Below are positions 35,814-45,359 of a DNA stretch of 64,000 nucleotides, in pieces (position 1 is the stretch's first letter; every line of letters begins with the position of its first letter). Location: NCBI RefSeq assembly GCF_003641185.1, contig NZ_CP032757.1:2914001-2978000 (forward strand), written 5' to 3'. The DNA is from Lactiplantibacillus pentosus. Its GTDB lineage: Bacteria > Bacillota > Bacilli > Lactobacillales > Lactobacillaceae. The position numbers and the translations under genes were made by a program. The notes beneath the pieces were generated by a model. It was not told the origin of the DNA. It was given only the letters and a program-made list of their open reading frames with translations, and ran no database searches.

Positions 35814-36719
35814 GATTAAATCGTGCCAGTTGGTGGATTTTTGTTCGTCAGCCGATGTGCGCCTTATTCCGACTTCCGGGGCCGGCTGACAACGCTGGAA
35901 CAGGGCGGACATCGATTTGAACTTACGCAGAAACCCACTGCGCAATTTCAAATACGAGTCTTCTTCTAGCCCGGGAAACTCACCCGGGCAAGAAGAATTT
36001 CGCCCTTGAGCATTGTCAGCCAGCCCCTCCAGTCGGGAACCCGCTCGAATGGCGGATGAACGACCACCTATCTAGGTACAATTGACCACTGATTATTAAG
36101 TGACTGGTCCTTCAGGCAAACTTTTAGTTGGTATCGATGATAACTTATAGCATTTAATTACCGAGAAGATTCCTGAATGCTATTTGCTCATCTCAATACC
36201 ACGAATTCAATGGCAATTAGTCTTGAAATGAGTCGATGAAATTGCCGTCGTTTAGAATTTGAGACTTTGCTATCTCAGGCGACTAGAGGAAATTCTGACA
36301 ATTTCAGTAAAACTGCGTGTCCGAAGTATTAAATCATGGGTAAGGAAGCTGAACAATTATTAGAAAATAGTCTGACAGTTTAATATCAAAATGACCGTCT
36401 ACTTAGGAACCAACGATCAATCCATCAAAATTGAGTCCACAATATTCGCCTTTCGAATACCATCCAGGCTGGAAGGTATTTCTGACAATGCTCAGCGATG
36501 AAATTTCACTTAGCAAGCGTCTTGTGCTTGGTTAGTGAAAGACCAGTATTTAAGACGTGTTTTGTCGGCTTAAATCTGTGTCCATCGCGTTCCAGCGTTG
36601 TCAGAAATGCCTGGAAGCCGGTGTAGGACGAACAACACGACAGCTTTACGCAAACTCGCTTTGTTTCCAGCGGTTCTCAGCTGGTAGCACTTGAACCTAA
36701 AAAATAGCATGATTTAATC
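35814..36719. other. Large structured noncoding element, copy A (906 bp)
   Basis: A noncoding stretch homologous, in reverse orientation, to 59559-60456. The ends pair with each other (GATTAAATCGTGC at 35814-35826, GCATGATTTAATC at 36707-36719). Internal hairpins include 35961-35975 with 35983-35997 (15 bp, one internal mismatch), 36475-36488 with 36598-36611 (14 bp) and CCAGC/GCTGG at 36667-36684. All have counterparts in copy B, with different bases but the same pairing. No reading frame is shared by the copies. It could be a large structured RNA or a structured DNA repeat; the strand is undecided. Confidence 0.6.
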
Positions 36720-36743
36720 ATAGTTCATGACAAATAAACTAGA

Positions 36744-36772
36744 ACCATACGTATCACCTCAGAATGAATCAA
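36744..36772 (-). promoter_or_regulatory. Possible minus-strand promoter before structured element A
   Basis: Minus-strand TTGATT (36772-36767), a 17-base spacer and TATGGT (36749-36744). The transcript would start close to the right end of element A. Both boxes deviate from consensus. Confidence 0.3.
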
Positions 36773-36802
36773 AAGACCCGCAATTTTGCAATTACGAGTC
36801 TT
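36771..36802 (-). terminator. Terminator downstream of the tannase gene
   Basis: AAGACCCGCAATT/AATTACGAGTCTT stem with two mismatches, followed by TTTTGATT on the minus strand. Confidence 0.65.
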
Positions 36803-36858
36803 CCGATTCAAATTATTGTCCATAAAGCGATGAAGTTAGTAGCTACGCTGAATCAGTA

Positions 36859-38271
36859 CTACTGGCACAGTCCATCAATCCAAGCAAACAGTTCACCCAA
36901 GTCATAATCGCCACTGTGTGGAATATCCCATGGTAAGGCGAAGTCGACGTCTTGTCCCTGGTTTTGCAACACTGTCGCCAGAATGATTGGAATCGCAAAG
37001 CTGGTATCGCGGTCGGCGGCGCCATGACGAATTCGCCAGTGTTGCGCAATCTTGGCTGACTGCTTGCCGGTGAGGTAGGTCAATGGATTGACAGCTTCAA
37101 CGAGTTAAGTCTCGGCTAACTGTGCTGGGACCGTCGTGTGTTCCTGTGAGAATGACGTAAAATGGCGATTCAGCACAGTAGCATCACCAAATAGTCGGTT
37201 TTCAAGGCTTCCTAAATCAAGCTGGTCAAATGCGGGCACAGCCTTCATCCGCGTCAGCGAAGTCAAATAGGCCTTCAGATCTAATCCAGTTACTTTGCCG
37301 TTAGTCACGGTAAAACCAGCGTATTTATGAATATCTACACCCTTGTCGAGCGCTGATTGAGCTGAATCCGTCAATAATTGGACGAGATAATTCTGAAAAG
37401 TCCCAGTTCCATCAGGCGACACTGTCAACGCCTGGCCATTTGCATCGTGTAATTGCAACCCATTGAGATAGTCACAGAATTGACGCTTGAGGTCCGCTGA
37501 TAACGATTGGTCATTTGCTGACAAAGTCCCAGTGATTGATTCAAATTTTGGCCGACCATTTTTCATTGAACCGGCAACTGGTTGGCTGCGATTCCAGTCA
37601 TTGATGCCATTAAATTGCCATTCATAAGCCATATCGGCGTGTTCCAAGTTGTGAATTGGACAATAGGCCGAGACCGCAAAAATATCGTCAGTGGCGGGAG
37701 CGGCACCCAAGGACGTTAAAGCGCCTTCAAAAAACTTTGCATTACCACTAGCACCCATCAATGCTGAGGTTGCCCCACCGGCACTTGTCCCGTTGGTAAT
37801 AATCCGTTCCACGTTACCTGGTAATCGTGCCTGATTATACTTGACATACCGAACAGCGGCCTTCATATCAACGATAAACGCGGGTGCTTGGCCAACTCGT
37901 TGGCCCGATTCATTGACGGTTGTATGGCCGCGCAACCCCGCTGAAACGACGACATAGCCCCGTTTCAAGGCTTGTTTGATAGTGGCTGCATTATTCGGCC
38001 ACTGCGTCCTAGTCGGATCATCGGCTGGACCCGGAAAATACCCACCAACTGTATTCGGCATGAAAATCGGTGCCGTATCGTGCGTATAGCCATTAACCGT
38101 CCCGCCGTTCTCATAAGCCGCTGGCACAAACACGTTGAGTCGCTGAATTGCCGCAACTGGGTGTCGTACATACTGAATATCATGAGCCGCAAGATAGTTA
38201 ATTGTTTTGCCGTCCAGCTGAATTTGTTCAGGCGTCAACCAATCAGAATCAAAAATCAAAGTCTCCGTCAT
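36859..38271 (-). pseudogene. tanA: Subtype B tannase gene with one in-frame stop codon
   Basis: Read through, the frame from the ATG at 38271 (GGAGG upstream) is 470 codons, the size of L. plantarum tannase (469 residues). It matches that enzyme end to end: nucleophile ITNGTSAGGATSAL, VSAYCPIHNLEHADMAYEWQ, and in the last part HWRIRHGAADRDTSFAIP (catalytic Asp) and FALPWDIPHSGDYDLG (catalytic His). A TAA at 37105-37107 interrupts it after VPAQLAET. The aligned WCFS1 codon encodes Glu, so one G-to-T change (GAA to TAA) explains it. The truncated 388-residue product lacks the Asp and His and should be inactive. A sequencing error remains possible. Confidence 0.88.
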
Positions 38272-38514
38272 TCCTGTACCTCCGTTTCTATTTATGGTCA
38301 CTGTAAAACAACACTCCAAGTAAAATCAATTCATTTTTAGCAATCTATTATGCGGATTAAGAATAACGGTGCGGTTCACTAGATGTCAAGGAATCAATAA
38401 GCCGCAGATCGCACTTGTCCAGATTGCTGTGCACCCTAGCTAGGCGGGCACCGGCAGTTAAAAAGCTAAGACTACCCACAGATCCATGACCACATTGAAC
38501 CCGAAAATGCTGCC

Positions 38515-38553
38515 AAAAAAAACGATTCTCCTGGTTAGGAAAATCGTTTTAGC
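38515..38553 (-). terminator. Terminator of the serine-repeat adhesin gene
   Basis: AAAACGATT..AATCGTTTT stem around CTCCTGGTTAGGAA, with TTTTTTTTGG on the minus strand. Confidence 0.85.
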
Positions 38554-38597
38554 ACCCAAATGAGCTGATTTATATCGTATTTATTTTCAACTTAATA

Positions 38598-40481
38598 TTA
38601 AGCAAACCAGTGCCGAATCAACGCACCGCCGCCAAGCGTCAAGACGCCTAGTAAAATCCCCACTGAACGCAAGGCTTGACTATCCGTTTTTGCTTCGTTC
38701 GTTTGTGGTAACTTAGCGGGTTGTGATGGTGTCGATGGCGTCAACGCATCACCTTGCGACACCGTTGAAGCCGCGCTGGACTTCTTAGTTGCTGGTGCGG
38801 AAGTCTGATTCTGGTTTTCAGTCGTCGTGTTCGCAGGTGAGCTGGTAAACACACTCGAAGTCGAATCCGTTAACTTGTCAGACGAATTCGTCCCGCTCGA
38901 CTGATTAGCGTCATAATTCAAATCAAAACCGGCGTCAACATCAACGGTCCCAGTATCTTCGTCAATGTCCGGGTAGACATCGGTATTATCCGTTGGGTCT
39001 TCAATGTCCCCGGTTTGATTGCCATTGTTATCGGGCTGAGACGTACTGTCAGAGCTTTCCGAACTGGAGTTAACATTGCTACTAGAAGTAGCCGATGAGC
39101 TGCTAGAACTCGATGAAGCGCTCGAACTGGAATCCACCGAACTAGAACTGTCGACGCTTGAGGAACTGTCCGAACTAGAATCTACTGAACTAGAACTATC
39201 AACACTCGACGAACTGTCTGAACTGGAATCTACTGAACTAGAACTATCAACACTCGACGAACTGTCTGAACTGGAGTCCACTGAACTAGAGCTGTCGACA
39301 CTCGACGAACTGTCTGAACTGGAGTCCACTGAACTAGAGCTGTCAACACTCGATGAACTGTCTGAGCTGGAGTCTACTGAACTAGAGCTGTCGACACTCG
39401 ATGAACTGTCTGAGCTGGAATCTACTGAACTAGAGCTATCGACACTCGATGAAGAATCAGAACTAGAATCTACTGAACTAGAACTATCCGCACTCGACGA
39501 ATTGTTCGAACTCGAGCTGGCATCACCAGTCCCGCTACCATCGTTGACGGTCTTGTCGTAGACTTTACCATTCGCTTCTTCACTATTCTTAGTGCCGGAC
39601 GTGCCGCCACCCCATTCCATGATGGCTTTATTCTTAAAATGATAGTTTTCATCAATCAGTGACGTATCCGTGATTTTAGTATAGTAATCAATCACGACCA
39701 GGTTGCTGACGGTGTCGTTGAACTTCAAATCAAAACCGTTTTCGTGATAGTTGACTTGATAAGCATCTTCGCTAACTTTATCGCGTCGTTTGTAACTATT
39801 GGCACTCGACCATTCACCGTTATAAACTTCGACGCCTTCAATCAGCTGTTGATGATCACCAATCGTATCCGCAATCGATAAGTTTTTCATGGTGATTTCA
39901 CGACGGTCGACCAACAAGGTCCATTTGATCAAGCCATTTTCCTTGTCCATCGTGCCTTTTTTCGACATATTGGCTTCGTTAGCGACCATATTAATCACTG
40001 AGGTCTCTGGGCCATTTTGGGTTTCAAACACGACGTCTTGTTCACCTAAGTCATCATAGCGATATTTCATCCCCAGATTGACGTCGATTTTGACGTTCGT
40101 CTTGCCTTCAATCGCAGCATTCATGGTCAAGACGGTCTTGCCATCTGCACCCACGACCCCGGTTCCAATCACTTCGCCGGTTTCAGCATCCGTGACATCA
40201 AACGTGGCGCCAACGGTCTTGGGTTCCAAGTTGGCTGGCATATCAATCGTGATGGTGTCGCCCGCTTTAAAGGCGGTATCCCCAAAACTCATTTGATAGC
40301 GAATCTGAATCGTATCCGCATGTTTGAAATCTGGGCCATTAATGACCGATGCCGCAGTTGTGTAATCTTTCGCAAGATAATTCGTTGCGGCTTGCGCAAC
40401 AGTCGTGTGGCTAAAGCATAGTAAGATCACAAAACTTACTAGACCCAGTAGCCAGTACAGTCCCCGTTTACTCAACTTCAT
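38598..40481 (-). CDS. LPxTG adhesin with Cna-like binding domains and Ser-Asp repeats
   Basis: 627 residues. A signal peptide (MKLSKRGLYWLLGLVSFVIL, cleavage near AQAATN) leads to about 290 residues of two Ig-like adhesin domains of the SdrG/collagen-binding type (RYQMSFGDTAFKAGDTITID; MSKKGTMDKENGLIKWTLLV; VSNLVVIDYYTKI). A Ser-rich stalk of 16-residue repeats (SSSSVDSSSSVDSSSD) follows, then a Thr/Asn linker, the LPQTNE sorting motif, a hydrophobic segment and a short end. It should be fixed to peptidoglycan by sortase and bind a host or plant polymer. AGGGGG precedes the ATG. Confidence 0.88.
   Translation of the reverse strand: MKLSKRGLYWLLGLVSFVILLCFSHTTVAQAATNYLAKDYTTAASVINGPDFKHADTIQIRYQMSFGDTAFKAGDTITIDMPANLEPKTVGATFDVTDAETGEVIGTGVVGADGKTVLTMNAAIEGKTNVKIDVNLGMKYRYDDLGEQDVVFETQNGPETSVINMVANEANMSKKGTMDKENGLIKWTLLVDRREITMKNLSIADTIGDHQQLIEGVEVYNGEWSSANSYKRRDKVSEDAYQVNYHENGFDLKFNDTVSNLVVIDYYTKITDTSLIDENYHFKNKAIMEWGGGTSGTKNSEEANGKVYDKTVNDGSGTGDASSSSNNSSSADSSSSVDSSSDSSSSVDSSSSVDSSSDSSSSVDSSSSVDSSSDSSSSVDSSSSVDSSSDSSSSVDSSSSVDSSSDSSSSVDSSSSVDSSSDSSSSVDSSSSVDSSSDSSSSVDSSSSVDSSSSASSSSSSSSATSSSNVNSSSESSDSTSQPDNNGNQTGDIEDPTDNTDVYPDIDEDTGTVDVDAGFDLNYDANQSSGTNSSDKLTDSTSSVFTSSPANTTTENQNQTSAPATKKSSAASTVSQGDALTPSTPSQPAKLPQTNEAKTDSQALRSVGILLGVLTLGGGALIRHWFA
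39124..39500 (-). repeat. 48-bp tandem repeats encoding the Ser-Asp stalk
   Basis: About seven to eight copies of a 48-base unit inside the adhesin gene. They are nearly identical, differing mainly at third codon positions. The copy number can change by slippage or recombination, altering stalk length. Confidence 0.85.
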
Positions 40482-40523
40482 AACTAAAAAATCCCCCTAT
40501 TCCCATATTTTTCTACAACGAAA

Positions 40524-40551
40524 AGTATACGCTAGCAAGGGGGATTTTCAA
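40524..40551 (-). promoter_or_regulatory. Promoter of the adhesin gene
   Basis: Minus-strand TTGAAA (40551-40546), a 16-base spacer and TATACT (40529-40524), about 40 bases before the start codon. Confidence 0.6.
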
Positions 40552-40617
40552 TAGAATTTGTGAATAAAACGATTAATTCGTTCATTTGTCTTAAGTGGCC
40601 TAATTTCCAGAGCAATT

Positions 40618-41523
40618 TCACTTCGGCACAAACGGATTGGCGCGGGATGCGGCGAATTGCAAAAAGGTGACGCCCACGATCAATAATGCCCCGATAAGGC
40701 CAACCCAATTAAAGCTGACATGTAAGAATAAGACGCTTAAAATGGTTGCGGAAAGTGGTTCGATTGCCCCGAGGACGCTCGCAGTCGTGGGTAAAATAAA
40801 CTCGAGACTTTGCAGGAAGAACAAGTAGGCGAGCATCGTCCCGAAAATCACGACAAAGGCGACTTGTCCCCACGCGGTCCACGTCAGCTCCGGTGCGTGC
40901 CGCCATGCACCCGTCCCAATGAGCACGAAGGCCCCACCAATCAACATCGACCAGCCGACGATTGGCGTAGCGCCGTACCCAGTCAGCAGGCGTTGTGGCA
41001 TCAACGTATACACGGTCGCACCCACCGCTGCCAGCACGCCCCAGACGATTGCGACGACTGGTAAGGCTAACGAATGTAATTGTCCTTCCGTCACGATGAG
41101 AAATGTCCCGATTATCGCTGAAATCACGGAGATCACATCGACCTTGCTAGGCGCTTGCCAGGTCGTGACGGTCACGTACACGATGATCATGACCGACGAC
41201 AGAAATTGTAAAATCGCGGCCATCGCGGCGTTACCGGTGCTAATCGCCATAAAATAGGTCAATTGCACCCCAGCCATACCAAACAAACTAAACAAAATCA
41301 GCTTGAGCGTCGCCTTTGGATGGTGAAAAACGGCCATTACTGGCAAATGGCGACTCACACCATAACCAATCAGTAACGTGCCGGACACCAGCATCCGCAC
41401 AGCCACCAACCATAATGGCGAAATCGCGGTCGTATCAAATAAATGTTGCGCGACCGTCCCCGAACTGCCCCACAGGAATGGCCCGGCACTGGCTAAAATC
41501 AACCCTACTGTTTTCTTCTGCAT
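40618..41523 (-). CDS. EamA/DMT family transporter
   Basis: 301 residues from the ATG at 41523 (GGAGGAGCG upstream). Ten hydrophobic helices fall in two EamA repeats: VGLILASAGPFLWGSSGTVAQ opens the first, VVAIVWGVLAAVGATVYTLMP the second. These drug/metabolite transporters usually export metabolites or amino acids. The substrate cannot be told. Single gene, divergent from the SGNH gene. Confidence 0.85.
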   Translation of the reverse strand: MQKKTVGLILASAGPFLWGSSGTVAQHLFDTTAISPLWLVAVRMLVSGTLLIGYGVSRHLPVMAVFHHPKATLKLILFSLFGMAGVQLTYFMAISTGNAAMAAILQFLSSVMIIVYVTVTTWQAPSKVDVISVISAIIGTFLIVTEGQLHSLALPVVAIVWGVLAAVGATVYTLMPQRLLTGYGATPIVGWSMLIGGAFVLIGTGAWRHAPELTWTAWGQVAFVVIFGTMLAYLFFLQSLEFILPTTASVLGAIEPLSATILSVLFLHVSFNWVGLIGALLIVGVTFLQFAASRANPFVPK

Positions 41524-41715
41524 CAAAATTCGCTCCTCCAACTACCTTACCTACAGTCTAACAACTGCCCCTGAACTTGCCAATGACCATTTTGACATGG
41601 GTTTGATTACTCACTTAACTAATGTCAGCACCGGGACTGACGCGTAAATATTAATTTCGTAATTGACAGCCTATTAGTGGTAAGCTAATCTAATAACGGG
41701 GTATGGAGGTGTCGA

Positions 41716-42417
41716 ATGAAACATCAAAAATTAGTCTACTGGTTAGTTGGAATCTTCGCCGTCGTCTTTATTGGCGGTGCGTTAATTATTCCAACACCAA
41801 CGATCAAACAACAAGTCGTCAGCATCGGTAACGCGATTACGGGGAACACCAAAACTAAGGGTGCCACGCATGCCGTTTCCGACAGTGCACTTGGTGAAAA
41901 ATATCAACTCTCAACTAGTGAAATTCATGCATTACGCAAACTTAAAGTGACGGGTATCGGTGACTCGATCATGGTGCGAACCACTTCAGATTTGAAACAA
42001 ATCTTCGGTAGTTTTAACGTCAACGCCAAAGTTGGGCGCCAAGTCTCCGCAGCACCAGCCGTCATCAGCCAACTCAAGTCCGACAACGCGATTCATAAAA
42101 ACGTGTTGGTCAACCTTGGAACCAACGGCCCGACTAGCGCTGAAGAAATTGACAGCATCATCGAACAAATCGGTTCCAATCACCAGATCTACTGGGTCAA
42201 CACCCGGGTTCCCGGCAAAGATTGGCAAGATGACAACAACCAGTTAATCGCGGCAGCTGCCAAAAAGTACAGCAATGTCCACCTGGTCGACTGGCTATAC
42301 GTCGCTCAAGATAACGACAACTGGTTCGTCAAAGACAACCTACATCCAAATAGCCTCGGTGAACGTGAATACACCGCTACGGTCGGTCAGACGATGGCCA
42401 AGACTGCGGAACCTTAA
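41716..42417 (+). CDS. Membrane-anchored SGNH hydrolase (OatA C-terminal-like)
   Basis: 233 residues. One N-terminal membrane helix (LVYWLVGIFAVVFIGGALII) places the rest outside the cell. The SGNH set is VTGIGDSIMVR (Ser), VNLGTNGP (Asn) and KDNLHPNSLG (Asp and His). This is the domain found at the C-terminus of the peptidoglycan O-acetyltransferase OatA, here without the acyltransferase-3 membrane part. It may move or remove acetyl groups on wall polymers using acetyl donors from another protein. Start ATG after GGAGGTG. Confidence 0.82.
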   Translation: MKHQKLVYWLVGIFAVVFIGGALIIPTPTIKQQVVSIGNAITGNTKTKGATHAVSDSALGEKYQLSTSEIHALRKLKVTGIGDSIMVRTTSDLKQIFGSFNVNAKVGRQVSAAPAVISQLKSDNAIHKNVLVNLGTNGPTSAEEIDSIIEQIGSNHQIYWVNTRVPGKDWQDDNNQLIAAAAKKYSNVHLVDWLYVAQDNDNWFVKDNLHPNSLGEREYTATVGQTMAKTAEP

Positions 42418-42506
42418 CCCGTTTTCCATTCTTAATTAAGGTTAAGTGTTCGTCATGATTCACGTCATCGTTCCGGACGATTGCTATCCACTTACACCAG
42501 CAAAAT

Positions 42507-42546
42507 CCCAGTACGCTAACGATTCTCATCAGCGTACTGGGATTTT
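42507..42546 (+). terminator. Terminator of the SGNH gene
   Basis: CCCAGTACGCT/AGCGTACTGGG stem followed by ATTTTGATTTTG. It probably also serves the convergent amidohydrolase. Confidence 0.75.
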
Positions 42547-42583
42547 GATTTTGAAGACTGTCCAGCAGTCATCTGAGCACTAC

Positions 42584-43507
42584 TTATCTCGTTAATAAGC
42601 GATGCGCGTTATCGTAAAAAATTTGTTGTTTCTGTTCATTGGTAATGAGATCAGTTGTTTCTAGAGCATGCCCCAACTGACTTGAACCAGCTAACGGCGT
42701 GTATGGAATGTCACTGCCATATAGTAGGTGATCGGGTTGGGCCAGACTCATTAACGTTGGCAACTGACGCGGTAAGACTGCCCCGGCGACGTCATAATAA
42801 ACATGGTGCATTACGTCGTAAACGTCAACTTGATAAACCTGTTTCGCATATTGTGCGATTCGATCATCAACAATTCCTAGAAATGCCCCAGCATGCGGTA
42901 TAATCACTTTAATATTCGGATACTTCTCAAAGAAATGATACTTCAGCATATTAATAAAGGTCATTGTTGTATCCATAAAGAACCCGAGTAACGGTACTGG
43001 CAAATCAATATCGACATTTTTAGGCAAGATGGCTGGTTCATTCGGATGCAACGCAACGATTGCCTGGCGTGCATCTAACTCCTGGTAAACACGTTCCAAG
43101 ACCGGCGATCCAAAGTAAAGACCACGTGAATTAGTTGGCACAGTGACACCCAAAGCGCCATCTTGATCTAATGCCTGCTGTACGGTTTTAACCGTATCTA
43201 GTTCGTACGGAATTGGCAAACTTGCCAAGTAACCTAATTGAGTGGGATACTGTTGGGTCAAACTTTTTCCTCCATCATTCGCTGCTTCAACCAAACGTAG
43301 CGTTTCTGCCTTGTCACCAAAGTTAACGTGTGGCGAAGATAATGATAGAATCGAGTAACTAATATCATTATCCGCCATAAAATCAAGGGTGATCTTGGGC
43401 GTCCACTTCGGAGTGGGCCACCCATCAGGATCACCTGGAATATGCCGTTTGAGTGCTTCAACGTAACTTGTTGGTAAATAGTGTGTATGGAAATCAATTT
43501 TTGACAT
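42584..43507 (-). CDS. Amidohydrolase-2 family protein (ACMSD/resorcylate decarboxylase type)
   Basis: 307 residues from the ATG at 43507 (GAGAGGTG upstream). MSKIDFHTHYLP carries the metal HxH. IVALHPNEPA, VIIPHAGAFLG (His) and HLLYGSDIPYTP (Asp) complete the barrel metal site of amidohydrolase-2 proteins. Members include decarboxylases of aromatic acids such as gamma-resorcylate and aminocarboxymuconate semialdehyde. A non-oxidative aromatic decarboxylase would fit the plant-phenolic theme, but this is inference. It is divergent from a TetR-like regulator. Confidence 0.8.
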   Translation of the reverse strand: MSKIDFHTHYLPTSYVEALKRHIPGDPDGWPTPKWTPKITLDFMADNDISYSILSLSSPHVNFGDKAETLRLVEAANDGGKSLTQQYPTQLGYLASLPIPYELDTVKTVQQALDQDGALGVTVPTNSRGLYFGSPVLERVYQELDARQAIVALHPNEPAILPKNVDIDLPVPLLGFFMDTTMTFINMLKYHFFEKYPNIKVIIPHAGAFLGIVDDRIAQYAKQVYQVDVYDVMHHVYYDVAGAVLPRQLPTLMSLAQPDHLLYGSDIPYTPLAGSSQLGHALETTDLITNEQKQQIFYDNAHRLLTR

Positions 43508-43607
43508 TATCTGCACCTCTCTTTTAGAATAACCTTAGTCTAAGGCCAAACAGGTGGATTGAAAATGTACAATCACAGCCAAATTGACTATTTACAGGAG
43601 GTCCATG

Positions 43608-44216
43608 ATGACAGCTGATTATCCCCTTGCCGTTCAAAAAATGTTTTCAACCGTCCCCAAACTACTCACAACAACCCCTATCTTCAAACTGACCGTTACC
43701 ATGGTCGTTAAGGCAGCGAAAGTCAGTCGTGGTAGCTTTTATAGTCACTTTCAAGATATTTATGACTTTATTCACGCCTTCGAAGACGCTCTAATTAAAC
43801 AAGCCACGGTCTCCCAACAAGTACTTGACCAAGGAATCCAAGCTGCATTAGTTCATCCTGACCCACGTAATGCTTACCCAACCTACTTAGAACTTACAAC
43901 CAATATCAATGCCCAATTAACTAGCTTTCAGGCATTGCTTGGTCCCAATGGTGATCCACAGTTTCTTGATCAGTTTCAAGCCGGTCTTATCGATAACCTG
44001 CTAGCTACTACTGAACAGGCACCATTAAATCATCAATATTTTCAATCAATTCCCGCTGATTATGCAATGCCAATCTACTTCAGTGGTGTGCTGGCAATCA
44101 TTCGGCACTGGCTGACTAAGGACCATCCTGAAACACCGGAAGTCGTCGCCAACATTATTGTTCAGAGTCGTTACACTGCGGCTTACAATTTGTTTTCTGA
44201 TCGCCCACTTGAATAG
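43608..44216 (+). CDS. TetR/AcrR family regulator
   Basis: About 202 residues from the ATG at 43608, 6 bases after AGGAGG. VTMVVKAAKVSRGSFYSHFQDIYDF is the TetR helix-turn-helix, followed by a helical ligand domain. It is divergent from the amidohydrolase, sharing a 100-base control region, and is its likely repressor. Confidence 0.82.
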   Translation: MTADYPLAVQKMFSTVPKLLTTTPIFKLTVTMVVKAAKVSRGSFYSHFQDIYDFIHAFEDALIKQATVSQQVLDQGIQAALVHPDPRNAYPTYLELTTNINAQLTSFQALLGPNGDPQFLDQFQAGLIDNLLATTEQAPLNHQYFQSIPADYAMPIYFSGVLAIIRHWLTKDHPETPEVVANIIVQSRYTAAYNLFSDRPLE

Positions 44217-44240
44217 GTTTCTTCAACTAAACGACTAAAA

Positions 44241-44275
44241 CAAGCGACTCGTAATTTTGATGCGAGTCGCTTGTC
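44241..44275 (+). terminator. Terminator of the TetR gene
   Basis: CAAGCGACTCG/CGAGTCGCTTG stem followed by TCTTTTA. Confidence 0.8.
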
Positions 44276-44294
44276 TTTTATCTATGTCAGCAGC

Positions 44295-44327
44295 TGCGAT
44301 AATCTAAATATTGTTCAGATTATCGCA
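44295..44327. repeat. Perfect 11-bp inverted repeat without T-run
   Basis: TGCGATAATCT/AGATTATCGCA around an 11-base spacer, between the TetR and ROK genes. It has no U-tract on either strand, so it is not a standard terminator. Possible operator or RNA hairpin. Confidence 0.4.
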
Positions 44328-44471
44328 GTCCAATACCACGGGTGGCTTGTCTACAATATCCGTCGACTCGTATCGTCACCACTAAACAGTCAATTTCGGA
44401 TTCATCTGCTCGATGTTAACACAACTAATTTGCCAGCGTCATAAAACATCAATTGTCATGGTCACGTCTCA

Positions 44472-45359
44472 TTAGTCAGTCAGTTCCGGGTACGTCTGCC
44501 CAAAATCAACAGCCGCTCCCCGTAAATTAGCCGCATCCGTATACTGGCACGCAACGACCTTAGGTTTAATGGAAGCAATCTTAACCGTTGCCCGCAATTT
44601 TTCGATTTCAGCATCAATCGCTGGCAATAAATGTGGATTATTCGAGACCGCCCCGCCCATGACGATTAACTCTGGGTCAAAACTATACTGCAAATTATAG
44701 ATTGCCCGGGCTAACGCTTTGATCATGACCTGAACTTCTGCTTGTGCAGCGGTATCACCCTGGGCGGCGAGTTCAAAGACCGCCTGCCCGTCTAATTGAG
44801 GCTGGTCCGGATGTGCAGCGTTGTAGCGGTTTGCGACAGAAACGGCAGTCCCCACTTCACTCAAAATCTGGTGGTCATTCAGTAAGGTAAACCCGAATTC
44901 GCCACCAAATAAATGGGCCCCATGCCAAATCTGATGATTAACGATGACCGACCCACCGACCCCGGTCCCAACAATTAAAAAGCAGAGACTGGCGACGTCC
45001 TTGCCCGCACCGTCTGCGAGTTCTGCTAGAGCCGCACAGTTGGCGTCGTTTTCCATACTGACTGGTAAGCCAAAGCGCCGTTGTAATTCCGGCTGAATCT
45101 CAAAATTGTGGATATAAGGGAGGGCGCTCGCACCTTCAATCACACCCGTAGCCTTGTTGACGGCTCCGGGCGAACTGATGCCCACCCCGCCGATTTGATA
45201 ATCCGCCTTCATCTGAGCGACCTGGCTGGTGAGCACTTCATAAAATTCAGCTAACGTGGTTGGCGTGGCCACCTTGGTTTTCGCCACCAATTGCTGATCC
45301 TGCCATACCGCAAACTTAATGGTCGTTCCACCAATATCAATAACACCTAATGCTCGCAT
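44472..45359 (-). CDS. ROK family sugar kinase
   Basis: 295 residues from the ATG at 45359. LGVIDIGGTTIKFAVW is the phosphate-binding start, GVGISSPGAVNKATGVI follows, and FLIVGTGVGGSVIVNHQI is the second ATP motif. The ROK zinc cysteine cluster is not evident. Family members are glucokinases, N-acetylmannosamine kinases and fructokinases; the missing cluster favours the N-acetylmannosamine/allose side. AAAAGGA lies 11 bases upstream, a long spacer. Single gene. Confidence 0.82.
   Translation of the reverse strand: MRALGVIDIGGTTIKFAVWQDQQLVAKTKVATPTTLAEFYEVLTSQVAQMKADYQIGGVGISSPGAVNKATGVIEGASALPYIHNFEIQPELQRRFGLPVSMENDANCAALAELADGAGKDVASLCFLIVGTGVGGSVIVNHQIWHGAHLFGGEFGFTLLNDHQILSEVGTAVSVANRYNAAHPDQPQLDGQAVFELAAQGDTAAQAEVQVMIKALARAIYNLQYSFDPELIVMGGAVSNNPHLLPAIDAEIEKLRATVKIASIKPKVVACQYTDAANLRGAAVDFGQTYPELTD

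Noticed and set aside
35814..36719. Structured element as a CRISPR array, group II intron or rRNA fragment
   Set aside because: There are no regularly spaced identical repeats, no intron domain V motif or reverse transcriptase, and no rRNA-like sequence.
39076..39561. 161-residue Glu/Leu/Ser plus-strand frame over the adhesin repeats
   Set aside because: It is the complement of the Ser-Asp 48-bp repeats and has no independent evidence of being a gene.
40501..40551. CCCCC/GGGGG inverted repeat that could hide the ribosome site of the adhesin gene
   Set aside because: The C-rich arm lies between the -35 and -10 boxes (40551-40524), so it is not in the transcript and cannot sequester the ribosome site.
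44295..44327. Second terminator after the TetR gene
   Set aside because: Although it is a perfect inverted repeat, it has no T-run on either strand. The true terminator is at 44241-44275.
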